From assembly GCA_000437595.1 (NCBI GenBank), contig FR899825.1, positions 1 to 6,213 on the forward strand: a stretch of DNA of 6,213 nucleotides, given 5' to 3'. The notes under the pieces are model-generated. The model ran no database searches. It was not told the origin of the DNA and was given only the letters and a program-made list of their open reading frames with translations. The translations under genes were made by a program, and so were the position numbers. The stretch is from Faecalibacterium sp. CAG:74 (GTDB lineage Bacteria > Bacillota > Clostridia > Christensenellales > Aristaeellaceae). Of this stretch, positions 1 through 6,204 are shown one piece after another. Every line of letters starts with the position of its first letter. Within the stretch, counting starts at the first letter, position 1.

Positions 1-14
1 CAACCAGCTTTGTC

Positions 15-43
15 AGTATACTACTTTTTCGCCCGCCCGTCAA
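15..43 (-). promoter_or_regulatory. Near-consensus sigma-70 promoter firing leftward out of the window
   Basis: Read on the minus strand there is a -35 box TTGACG (43-38, 5/6 to consensus), a 17-base spacer and a -10 box TATACT (20-15, 5/6). The start site would fall at about position 8, so the transcript leaves the window. It lies about 180 bases past the stop of the DUF2264 gene in the same direction, so it probably starts a separate unit such as a regulator or another catabolic gene. The boxes and spacing are seen directly; promoter activity is inferred. Confidence 0.7.
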
Positions 44-47
44 GGGG

Positions 48-85
48 TTTTTTGAAGGTTTTTGCGTTTTTTTCGCTTCTTTTTT
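48..85 (-). promoter_or_regulatory. Phased A-tracts (possible curved DNA / UP element) upstream of the 15-43 promoter
   Basis: Four runs of 5-7 T on the plus strand (A on the minus strand) lie at 48-53, 59-63, 67-73 and 80-85. Their centres are about 10.5, 9 and 12.5 bases apart, close to one helical turn. A further run at 25-29 lies in the promoter spacer. Helically phased A-tracts just upstream of a -35 box are known to bend DNA and to contact the RNA polymerase alpha subunit. The function here is inferred from position and phasing. Confidence 0.45.
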
Positions 86-88
86 CAT

Positions 89-132
89 TTTCCGAACGAT
101 AAGCGCAATTTGCATCACTCATCGTTCGGAAA
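89..132. repeat. Perfect 12-bp inverted repeat with 20-base spacer (possible operator)
   Basis: TTTCCGAACGAT at 89-100 is exactly complementary in reverse to ATCGTTCGGAAA at 121-132. Neither side is followed by a T-run in the direction of transcription, so it is not a classic terminator. Its position 45-90 bases upstream of the leftward promoter would suit a regulator site, and it could also form a 3' hairpin on the operon transcript. The repeat is seen directly; its role is unknown. Confidence 0.5.
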
Positions 133-157
133 TCTGCGAACCTTTCAGGTGATTTCC
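128..157. repeat. Second inverted repeat overlapping the first
   Basis: GGAAATC (128-134) pairs with GATTTCC (151-157). Nested inside, ACCT (140-143) pairs with AGGT (147-150) across a 3-base loop, leaving a 5-base bulge at 135-139. It shares bases 128-132 with the right arm of the 89-132 repeat, so in RNA the two structures would compete for those bases. The pairing is weak (11 bp in all) and may be chance. Confidence 0.3.
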
Positions 158-178
158 TTTTGGTTTATTCGTCCGACT

Positions 179-213
179 CGTGTCGGGCAGGAGTCACCCC
201 CCTGCCCGGCACG
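179..213 (-). other. Strong GC-rich hairpin just past the end of the operon
   Basis: CGTGTCGGGCAGG (179-191) and CCTGCCCGGCACG (201-213) form a 13-bp stem with one mismatch and a 9-base loop. It begins 7 bases after the TGA stop of the DUF2264 gene. The minus-strand sequence after the stem is AGTCGGACGAATAAACC, without a U-tract, so it does not meet the usual rho-independent terminator pattern. It may protect the 3' end of the operon mRNA or aid factor-dependent termination. Confidence 0.5.
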
Positions 214-219
214 TCCGCA

Positions 220-1356
220 TCAATCCACCGCATGGTCAAGCGCTACGTTTTCGCCGCTCCAAATCCGCTTCGCCGTCCACGGAATCTCCGGCTTCGACCA
301 GAAATCCGCCGTCGGCGCAAGCCCCAGCGGCAGAAACACGGTCAGGCATAGATACAAACTGCCGACGCAGATGTACCCCTCCGCCAAGTCCGGCTGACAG
401 CCATACACGCCCGGCTGAAGCCACCCCCGCGCGTCGAACATCGCCGGATGCTCCGTCACCTTGCGGATGCACGCCGTCAGCGCCGTCCGAACCTGCTCCG
501 GCGGCAGTTCATTCGGCAGGAAATCTTCCAGCGCTGCCTGCGACAGCAGCTGGAACGCGCCGAAGCGGTAGGTAATCGACCGCCCGATGACCGGGTAACT
601 GCCGTCGGCGTTGATGTTTTTCTCCAGCTCCGCCGCATAGCGTCCCGCGCGGTGCTCCACCTGCTTCAGCAGCTCGTCATAGCCGCGCCCGACATCCGCG
701 AACGTCCGCAGCACATCGACGTACATCGGCTGAATGACGAAGCTGTTGTAGTAATCCCAGCGGAATTTCGGGCCGTCGCCGTACACGCCATCGCCCAGAT
801 ACCAGCTTTCAAACATGTTCACAGCGTAATCCACGCGCGTCAGGTCGTAGTCGCTTTCGCCCATCACGCGCAGCGCCGCCTCCACCATCGCGGAGAAGAA
901 GAGCCAGTTCATCACGAACGGGGTGAATTTCCGCGTCGCGCGCAAGGCGCCCACCAGATTCCGCTTCGTCTGCTCATCTAGCGCGCGGAACAGCTGCTTT
1001 GGAGCGCGAACGATGCCGTGCGCCAGGAACGCCGCGTCTACCAGCGCCTGCCCATACCCTTCGGTGAAGTTCATGAAGTCCGGCGATTCCGGATTTACCG
1101 CGTTTGCAATTGCCTTGCGGGTCAGCTCGCGGTGTTCCGTCTGAATCTCCGCTTCTTCGCCCGTCAGGCCATCCAGTTCCAGCCACGGCGCAATGCCGCA
1201 GACCGTCCGCCCCAGCGCTTCGAGGTGCATATACTCCGCCCGGTCGGGATGGAACATCATCGGCATGTTCTGCTTCAGCGTCCCCGCCGCCAGGTTTTTC
1301 AGCACCGGATCAGCAATTTTCAGCATTGTTTGCAGCCAATACGCTCTTGCTTCCAT
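220..1356 (-). CDS. DUF2264 family protein, probable GH154-like glycoside hydrolase
   Basis: This 378-residue soluble protein has no signal peptide or membrane segment, so it should act in the cytoplasm. I recognise the DUF2264 pattern along most of its length: EALGR near 46-50, NWLFFSAMVE near 150-159, WYLGDGVYGDGP near 185-196, DYYNSFVIQP near 201-210, DGSYPVIGRSITYRFGAF near 251-268 and EGYICVGSLYLC near 326-337. This is the aromatic-rich look of an (alpha/alpha)-barrel sugar enzyme. To my knowledge DUF2264 overlaps CAZy family GH154, which includes beta-glucuronidases; the substrate here is inferred from that and from the GH88 neighbour. The ATG lies 1 base after the TAA of the upstream gene, behind a good ribosome binding site inside that gene's last codons, so the two are probably translationally coupled. 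It ends in TGA and appears complete. Family membership is firm; the catalytic activity is not proven. Confidence 0.85.
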   Translation of the reverse strand: MEARAYWLQTMLKIADPVLKNLAAGTLKQNMPMMFHPDRAEYMHLEALGRTVCGIAPWLELDGLTGEEAEIQTEHRELTRKAIANAVNPESPDFMNFTEGYGQALVDAAFLAHGIVRAPKQLFRALDEQTKRNLVGALRATRKFTPFVMNWLFFSAMVEAALRVMGESDYDLTRVDYAVNMFESWYLGDGVYGDGPKFRWDYYNSFVIQPMYVDVLRTFADVGRGYDELLKQVEHRAGRYAAELEKNINADGSYPVIGRSITYRFGAFQLLSQAALEDFLPNELPPEQVRTALTACIRKVTEHPAMFDARGWLQPGVYGCQPDLAEGYICVGSLYLCLTVFLPLGLAPTADFWSKPEIPWTAKRIWSGENVALDHAVD

Positions 1357-1357
1357 C

Positions 1358-2146
1358 TTATTTGCCTTCCTTGTCGCATCCGTAGACTTCCCATTCGGTC
1401 AGCGCAGGGAATGCCGACGGGTCGTCGCTTTTCTGCATTCGCTCCAGCCGCATCCAGCGCACCGTGTGTTTTCCCAGCGGGATGATTTGCCTCTCGCCCG
1501 TCTTTTGCAGGTCGAACGCGACTTCCGCGCCATCGGACAGTACGACGTGTCCGCTGACCCAATACGCGTCATGCGGAAAATCCGCGCGGAGGATGAGTGC
1601 CATTGCATCCACCATCACCTCGCGCCCGAAGTCAATGCAGCACCACGCGTCTTCCCGCGCGCCGATGCCCCAGCTGCCAAACGGCCACTCGCCGTGATAA
1701 TTGTTGCAATGCAGCCCGTTGATGGCGTTGCGCGCGCAGAAGCACGCCTCATTGCGCGTTTCGACGTTCGCGGTGATATGGGGGAAGAAGTCCGTTTCGC
1801 CGCGCAGATCCGCCGGATTGCAGGCAATATCGCGCCGCCCATTGATTTCCTCTGCCGTCATCGGACGCGCCGTAATGACGTGCCGTTTCGCCTCAAACGC
1901 GCCGGGCGCATATGCCAGCCGATGTTCCCCCGCCGGAACGCGCCACCTCATGCGCCCATTCGGCAGATACACTTCGCCCGGCAGCAGTGTCACGTCCATT
2001 TGCACGCACAAATGCTTTTCGTCCGCAAGGATTTCCACCGTGTCGCCGTCTTCATAGGCGCGGTCAATGCACAGGCGCGCATCATCTGCACTCTGTGCTG
2101 AGGCAATCATCGTCCCATCTGCCGCTTTTACCAGAATTGTAATCAT
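1358..2146 (-). CDS. Protein with C-terminal discoidin-like (F5/8 type C) carbohydrate-binding domain
   Basis: This is a 262-residue protein without a signal peptide. The first ~120 residues form an uncharacterised beta-rich N-terminal part. From about 130 to 256 it resembles a galactose-binding jelly-roll: ARNAING at 138-144, NNYHGEWPFGSWGIG at 148-162, a core CIDFGREVMVDAMALILRADFPHD at 170-193 and a closing FPALTEWEVYG at 246-256. Proteins of this type commonly sit beside GH88/GH105 enzymes in Firmicute glycan loci. It probably binds a sugar or assists the neighbouring enzymes; no catalytic motif is evident. The ATG at 2146 is 10 bases after the GH88 stop, with GAAAGGA (2158-2152) overlapping that stop as ribosome binding site. 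Nine cysteines, including adjacent Cys169-Cys170, fit a reducing cytoplasmic location. The domain call is moderately sure; the function is open. Confidence 0.75.
   Translation of the reverse strand: MITILVKAADGTMIASAQSADDARLCIDRAYEDGDTVEILADEKHLCVQMDVTLLPGEVYLPNGRMRWRVPAGEHRLAYAPGAFEAKRHVITARPMTAEEINGRRDIACNPADLRGETDFFPHITANVETRNEACFCARNAINGLHCNNYHGEWPFGSWGIGAREDAWCCIDFGREVMVDAMALILRADFPHDAYWVSGHVVLSDGAEVAFDLQKTGERQIIPLGKHTVRWMRLERMQKSDDPSAFPALTEWEVYGCDKEGK
1365..1372 (-). promoter_or_regulatory. Ribosome binding site for the DUF2264 gene, inside the upstream gene
   Basis: On the minus strand AAGGAAGG lies 8 bases before the ATG at 1356, within the last codons of the discoidin-like gene (Asp-Lys-Glu-Gly-Lys-stop). 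It supports the chosen start and implies coupled translation of the two genes. Confidence 0.7.
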
Positions 2147-2156
2147 GCTATTCCTT

Positions 2157-3275
2157 TCACCGCCAGAGCATTGGATCGCTGCCCGTCAGCTTCGCCAGCG
2201 CCTCCACAAAGAAGTAGTCGCCATAGGTGATGTTCGTGTGCCGTCCCGCGCCGTCGTCGTGGTAGCTCGCAGTGCATTTCGTCAGCAGTCCGCAGCTGTT
2301 CTGCGTCCAGTCGATGCAGTGTTCAAGCAGACCATCCACCAATCGAACCGCCGCCGCGCGATACTCCGCCTTGCCCGTGATTTTCGCCAGTTCCAGCAGA
2401 CCGCACGCCGCCACCGCTCCCGCAATATTGTCGATGCGCTCCTCATCCTTCGGCTGGCAGAAGTCGCAGTCGGTCAGTCCGTCCGGGCGGATATGCCGGA
2501 TGAAGTTCGCCGCGATTTTCTCCGCCGCGTCCAGATATTCCGCATTGCCGCCATTAAGGTGCGCCAGTGTAAAGCCGTACAATCCCCACGCCTGCCCACG
2601 GCTCCACTGCGAACCGAGGCAGTATCCCTGTCCGCCGTATTCCTTGACGCGCTTACCTGTCTCCGGGTCAAACTCGATAATGTGGCTGACCGATCCATCC
2701 GGGCGCAGGAACTCCCGCAGCGTCGTCTGCGCGTGAATCTGCGCGACTTTCGCGAATCGCGGGTCGCCCGTCTCGCGGGTTGCCCACCAGAGCAGGGAAA
2801 GGTTCATCATGCAGTCGATGATGGCGAATCCGCGCTGGTCAGGGTGATTCCACGCGCGGATGAACCCCGCCGGGTTGAAGCGCCCCATGAGAAGGCTTGC
2901 CGCGTGAAGCGTGTCGGTTTTTGCCTGTTCGTCGCCGGTCAGCTTTGCATCCGCGCCGCAGGACAGCAGGTACATGAAGCCAACGTCGTGATTCAGGCAG
3001 CGGAACGTGCGGAATTCATCCGTGAGGAGCTTCTCCACGCGCCGCGCTTCGGTCTGGAACTGCTCGTCGCCCGTCGCGCAGCGCAGCTGCCACATCAGCC
3101 CCGGCCAGAAGCCGCCTGTCCACCAGCTGTTGCCGTCGTAGGGGGATGTAACCCAAGCACCTTTTTCGCTCTTATACGGGATAATGCCCGCGTCCGCCGC
3201 CAGTTTTGCGCTCCAGCGGAACTTGTCGGCTGCCTGCCGCATGGCTTGCGTGTATTTTTCCACTCTTTTTCCCAT
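2157..3275 (-). CDS. GH88-type unsaturated glucuronyl hydrolase
   Basis: This 372-residue enzyme should remove the 4,5-unsaturated uronic acid left at the non-reducing end of oligosaccharides by polysaccharide lyases. GH88 enzymes work by hydrating the double bond. Motifs in order are GNSWWTGGFWPGLMWQL at 48-64; NHDVGFMY at 95-102, whose Asp97 matches the first catalytic Asp of Bacillus UGL (Asp88); AIIDCMMNLSLLWWA at 151-165, whose Asp154 matches the second (Asp149); QWSRGQAWGLYGF at 223-235; AACGLLELAK near 289-298; and YGDYFFVEAL at 351-360. Length and motifs are normal for the family and there is no signal peptide, so substrates must be imported. The annotated ATG at 3275 directly abuts AAAAAGG, too close for a normal ribosome binding site. 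A GTG at 3263-3261, about 9 bases after AAGGA, may be the true start, shortening the protein by 4 residues. GH105 is the alternative family, but the motifs favour GH88. Confidence 0.92.
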   Translation of the reverse strand: MGKRVEKYTQAMRQAADKFRWSAKLAADAGIIPYKSEKGAWVTSPYDGNSWWTGGFWPGLMWQLRCATGDEQFQTEARRVEKLLTDEFRTFRCLNHDVGFMYLLSCGADAKLTGDEQAKTDTLHAASLLMGRFNPAGFIRAWNHPDQRGFAIIDCMMNLSLLWWATRETGDPRFAKVAQIHAQTTLREFLRPDGSVSHIIEFDPETGKRVKEYGGQGYCLGSQWSRGQAWGLYGFTLAHLNGGNAEYLDAAEKIAANFIRHIRPDGLTDCDFCQPKDEERIDNIAGAVAACGLLELAKITGKAEYRAAAVRLVDGLLEHCIDWTQNSCGLLTKCTASYHDDGAGRHTNITYGDYFFVEALAKLTGSDPMLWR

Positions 3276-3285
3276 CCTTTTTGAT

Positions 3286-3322
3286 AAAGGGCAGACAGGG
3301 AATTTCCGCCCGTCTGCCCTTT
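3286..3322 (-). terminator. Strong hairpin between transporter and enzyme genes (terminator or processing site)
   Basis: AAAGGGCAGAC (3286-3296) is an exact inverted match to GTCTGCCCTTT (3312-3322). The stem continues, after a one-base bulge, with GGG (3298-3300) against CCC (3309-3311). In the operon direction the stem is followed only by ATCAAAAAGG, giving a short U-run (TTT). In the plus direction it is followed by TGTTTTCC, giving a better U-tract. It may act as a partial terminator or mRNA processing/stabiliser element that separates levels of permease and GH88 messages. Confidence 0.6.
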
Positions 3323-3338
3323 TGTTTTCCTTCCTATT

Positions 3339-4214
3339 TTACCCCTTCAAGCCGCTCGTTGCAATGCCTTCGATGAAGTATTTCTGCAAGCAGAGGAACA
3401 CCACTGACACCGGCAGCAGCGACACCAGCGACGCCGCCATGATCAGGTGATAGTCGCTCGTGTACTCCTGAATAAAGCGCCGCAAGCCGACCTGAATCGT
3501 CTTGTTCTCGTCGCGGGTCAGGTAAATCATCGGGCCCATGTAGTCGTTCCAAGTGCCGACGAAGGTGAAAATCACCAGCGTCGCAATCGCAGCAGTAGAC
3601 AGCGGCAGCATGATTTTCGCTCAGATGCCGTATTCGCTCAGCCCGTCAATGCGCGCCGCTTCGCACAGTTCCGTCGGAATGCCCTGATAGAACTGGCGCA
3701 TCAGGAACACGCCGAACGCACTGAACGCCTGCAGCACAATCATCGCCAACAGCGTGTCATACAGCCCCATCGAGCGCATCATGATGAACTGCGGCAGCAT
3801 GTACGCCTGCCACGGCACAGCAATCGTTGCGATATACGCCACGAACAGCAGGTCGCGCCCCTTAAAGCGCAGCTTTGCAAACGCATATGCCGCGAAAGAG
3901 GACGTCAGCGTCTGCAGGAACGTCACTGCCAGCGCGATAATCGCCGTGTTCTTGAAGTACGTCAGCAGCGACACGCGTTCCCAGATAACTCGGTAGTTTT
4001 CCCAATGGAACGTTTCCGGAATCCAGCGGATGGGGTACTGGAAGACTTCCTGATCCAGCTTCAAGGAGGAGGAAAGCATCCACACAAACGGAATCAGCGT
4101 AAACAGCGCCATCGCAATCAGCACCGTATACAGTAGCACACGCCCTATCACCTTCATGACCGGGTTGTCCTTGCGAATCGCCTTTTGATGGGTAACAACA
4201 GCCGTCTGACTCAT
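3339..4214 (-). pseudogene. Sugar ABC transporter permease 2 (AraQ/UgpE/MalG type), interrupted by an in-frame TGA
   Basis: Read through, this would be a 291-residue inner-membrane permease of normal length. The first segment in the window has an N-terminal membrane helix (about 22-45), further helices near 89-116, 121-142 and 152-171, and the EAA loop beginning CEAARIDGLSEYGI at 184-197. Codon 198 (3623-3621) is TGA. The same frame then continues AKIMLPLS and on through the remaining membrane part to GLKG and a TAA at 3341-3339. The two halves join without frame change into a perfect EAA loop (EAA-DG-I-LP), so one base has probably changed, most simply TGG (Trp) to TGA. If real, translation stops in the loop that contacts the ATPase and the last third is lost. 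A start at the ATG at 3611, just past the stop, lacks a ribosome binding site. Sequencing error or mutation are both possible. Confidence 0.88.
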
Positions 4215-4223
4215 GGTGTTCTT

Positions 4224-4231
4224 CCTCCTTT
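4224..4231 (-). promoter_or_regulatory. Strong ribosome binding site for permease 2
   Basis: AAAGGAGG on the minus strand lies 9 bases before the ATG at 4214 and starts one base after the TAA of permease 1. It fixes the start of permease 2 and shows a tight operon (18 bases between genes). Confidence 0.85.
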
Positions 4232-4232
4232 C

Positions 4233-5145
4233 TTAGTCGTTGGCGAATTTCTTTTCGTTTGCAAACTGGATGATGGTCACAATCAGAACGATGACAAGCA
4301 GCACCATGGCAATCGCGCTCGCCTGACCGTACTTGATGTTGTTGAACGCCACGTCGTAGATGTAGGTGACAAGCATCTTCGTTGCGCGTCCGGGGCCGCC
4401 ATTGGTCATGATGGCGACCGTGTCGTAAATCTTGAAGCTGCCAATGACCAGCATGATGGTGCAGAAGAACGTCGTGGGCTTAATCTGCGGCAGGGTCACA
4501 TTGCGGAACTGCTGCCACTTGTTCGCGCCGTCCACCGTCGCTGCTTCGTAGAGTTCGCGCGGAACGCCTTGCAGCGCAGCGAGGTAGATGACCATGTAGT
4601 AGCCCATCGAGCGCCACACACTGACAAGGATAATCGCCCACATCGCCATCGTCGAGTCCGCTGTCCACGATTTGTTGAAGTTGACGCCCAGCGCCATAAT
4701 CATCTGATTGACCGGGCCATCTTTCATCAGCATGAAGTTCCAGCAGACGCAGATAGCGACCATGGAGGCAACATAGGGGAAGAAGAAAATCGTGCGGAAC
4801 GCGACCGCGCCCTTTGCCTTGTTCAGCGCCAGCGCCAAGGCAATCGCGCACACCAGCGTCAGCGGCACGTTAATCAGCGCATAGAAAACAGTGTTCTTCA
4901 GCGCAATGCCAAGGTCAACGCGGTTGAAGAAGTACAGGTAGTCGCCGTTTGCCCACTTGCTGGCAACTTTGTCCACCTTGAAAATTTCCGCGAAATTTTG
5001 CAGTCCGACAAAATGAGCATTGCTGATGTCGCCACCGTTCCACTCCACGAACGCCAGCAGGATTGCGCAAACTACCGGGACGAGCGTGAAGATAGCAAAC
5101 CCCAGAAAGTTCGGTGCGAGAAACGAGTAGGCAATGAGGGTATTT
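4233..5145 (-). pseudogene. Sugar ABC transporter permease 1 (LplB/UgpA/MalF type), 5' end removed by IS30
   Basis: This is an inner-membrane permease that would pair with permease 2. The ordinary open frame can be taken to start at a GTG at 5048, but the same frame continues upstream without a stop and encodes NTLIAYSFLAPNFLGF and then AIFTLVPVVCAILLAFVEWNGG, the typical first membrane helix of this family. It enters the IS30 end near 5145 and meets a TGA at 5162-5160 inside the element. The native start codon and roughly the first 10-20 residues are therefore missing. Downstream features are intact: several membrane helices, the EAA loop ELYEAATVDGANKWQQF followed by RNVTLP, MTNGGPGRATKMLVTYIY and a final helix ending near KKFAND with a TAA. 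No good in-frame start remains before the first helix; use of the GTG would delete that helix. The family call is firm; loss of function is inferred. Confidence 0.88.
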
Positions 5146-5147
5146 CT

Positions 5148-5174
5148 TAGATTATCATATCAAGTGCAACACCG
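5148..5174 (+). repeat. IS30 left terminal inverted repeat
   Basis: The repeat starts TAGATTATCA, has a three-base stretch TAT, and ends in CAAGTGCAACACCG (5161-5174). The last 14 bases match the right end exactly in inverse orientation. The outer part matches TAGATT and TCA but differs by one base and a one-base insertion relative to the right repeat. Confidence 0.85.
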
Positions 5175-5180
5175 CGCCAA
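5151..5180 (-). promoter_or_regulatory. Possible outward promoter at the IS left end, facing the operon
   Basis: On the minus strand TTGGCG (5180-5175, 4/6 to the -35 consensus) is followed after 18 bases by GATAAT (5156-5151, 5/6 to the -10 consensus). Transcription would start near 5144 and run into the truncated permease and the enzyme genes. It could replace the operon promoter that the insertion separated from the genes. This is inferred from box matches only. Confidence 0.4.
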
Positions 5181-5187
5181 AAAAGGA

Positions 5188-5216
5188 AAGACATTGCGTG
5201 CGCTTTGTGTTAGAAT
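5188..5216 (+). promoter_or_regulatory. Transposase promoter
   Basis: A -35-like AAGACA (5188-5193, 4/6) lies 17 bases before TAGAAT (5211-5216, 5/6). TGT directly before the -10 box gives an extended -10, which can offset the weak -35. The start codon is about 38 bases downstream. Confidence 0.55.
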
Positions 5217-5239
5217 GAAGCTACCACACACCAACTAAC

Positions 5240-5245
5240 AGGAGG
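5240..5245 (+). promoter_or_regulatory. Ribosome binding site for the IS30 transposase
   Basis: AGGAGG is a full anti-16S match placed 8 bases before the ATG at 5254. It decides the start and shows the element is suited to a host with strong Shine-Dalgarno use. Confidence 0.85.
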
Positions 5246-5253
5246 CGCAGACA

Positions 5254-6204
5254 ATGTCTTACCACCAGTTTACATCAGATGAGCGGAAATGTCTATGGGA
5301 ACTTCACAGGAAAAACCTCAGCATTCGAAAGATTGCTGATGCGCTGGGAAGAGCTCCTTCCTCTGTTTCTCGTGAATTGCGGCGGAATCGCAGTGAGAAA
5401 GGAACGTGGCATCCTTTCCCTGCCCACAAAAAGGCGAAGGCACGGCGCAGACATCTCCGCAACTCTTCTCTCCAGACTGACCTTGAGCTGAGAGCGTATG
5501 TCATTGATGGTCTCAACCATTTTTGGACTCCTGAGGAAATTGCGGGACGCTGGTCGCTTGCTCATCCTGACCGCCCGGTCAGTTTCGCCACCATTTACCG
5601 CCACATTAAGCGAAAACTGCTTCCCGGAATTGAACCGAAGACCCATCTTCGCCGCCGTGGCAAGCGGAAAGTCAACCGCAATGCCAACTTCAACACCATT
5701 CATCCTGACCGCATTATCCCTGACTGGCCTGATGAAATTAAGAACAGGTTACGCATCGGAGATTGGGAAGGCGATTCCATCGTCGGAGCGAAGGGCAAAG
5801 GCGCGGCTGTCACGCTTGTTGACCGCTGTTCGGGGTTCATCACTGGCCACCTTGTTGCCACACGCTCGGCCGCTGAAACTCGGCAAGCCATTCTCGATGC
5901 CTTGGAAGGACTGCCTGTTTGCTCTCTTTCTTTAGACAACGGTTCTGAGTTCGCTGAGTTTCGCCAGTTGGAAGAAGCGCTCGAAGCTCCCATTTTCTTC
6001 GCGGAACCGCACAAGCCTTGGCAGCGCGGCTGCAACGAAAATGGCAATGGCCTTCTTCGCTTCTTTTTCCCTAAGGGCTGTGATTTTCTTGCCGTCTCTC
6101 CGGAGTATTTCGCCGCCGTTATCGACTTGCTGAATCACAGACCCCGCAAAAGATTAGGCTGGCGCACCCCTTTTGAGGTCTTTTTCGGTGTTGCACTTGC
6201 TTGA
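5254..6204 (+). CDS. IS30-family DDE transposase
   Basis: This 316-residue transposase cuts and joins IS30 ends. The N-terminus holds a helix-turn-helix, with FTSDERKCLWELHRKNLSIR near 6-25 and IADALGRAPSSVSRELRRN near 27-45. A second DNA-binding stretch, WTPEEIAGRW with VSFATIYRHI, lies near 91-118. The DDE core is complete: Asp174 in GDWEGDSIVG, Asp228 in LSLDNGSEF and Glu262 in CNENGNGLLRFFFPKG, with 33 residues between the second Asp and Glu as expected for IS30. The C-terminus LNHRPRKRLGWRTPFEVFFG is the usual family ending. The frame is uninterrupted, so the protein is probably active. Its TGA stop (6202-6204) lies inside the right inverted repeat. It is transcribed divergently from the operon. 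Confidence 0.96.
   Translation: MSYHQFTSDERKCLWELHRKNLSIRKIADALGRAPSSVSRELRRNRSEKGTWHPFPAHKKAKARRRHLRNSSLQTDLELRAYVIDGLNHFWTPEEIAGRWSLAHPDRPVSFATIYRHIKRKLLPGIEPKTHLRRRGKRKVNRNANFNTIHPDRIIPDWPDEIKNRLRIGDWEGDSIVGAKGKGAAVTLVDRCSGFITGHLVATRSAAETRQAILDALEGLPVCSLSLDNGSEFAEFRQLEEALEAPIFFAEPHKPWQRGCNENGNGLLRFFFPKGCDFLAVSPEYFAAVIDLLNHRPRKRLGWRTPFEVFFGVALA

Noticed and set aside
89..132. Rho-independent terminator
   Set aside because: The 20-base loop is long and the minus-strand sequence after the stem is A-rich, not T-rich.
179..213. Rho-independent terminator of the operon
   Set aside because: The stem is strong but neither strand has a U-tract after it, so I list it only as a hairpin.
2067..3284. 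A 405-residue open frame on the plus strand opposite GH88
   Set aside because: It is longer than the gene it overlaps but is Arg/Val/Ala-rich with no recognisable motif, and the opposite strand encodes a clear GH88 enzyme. Such antisense frames are expected in GC-rich codon usage.
3621..3623. Alternative genetic code (TGA read as Trp) or selenocysteine
   Set aside because: TGA also ends GH88, DUF2264 and the transposase at sensible places. Trp-rich motifs in the same operon that I checked use TGG. The position is aromatic, not a redox Cys site, and I see no convincing SECIS-like hairpin after it.
4185..5150. A 321-residue open frame on the plus strand opposite permease 1
   Set aside because: It is His/Arg/Asp-rich with low-complexity composition and no membrane or catalytic pattern; it mirrors the permease codons and stops at the IS boundary by chance.
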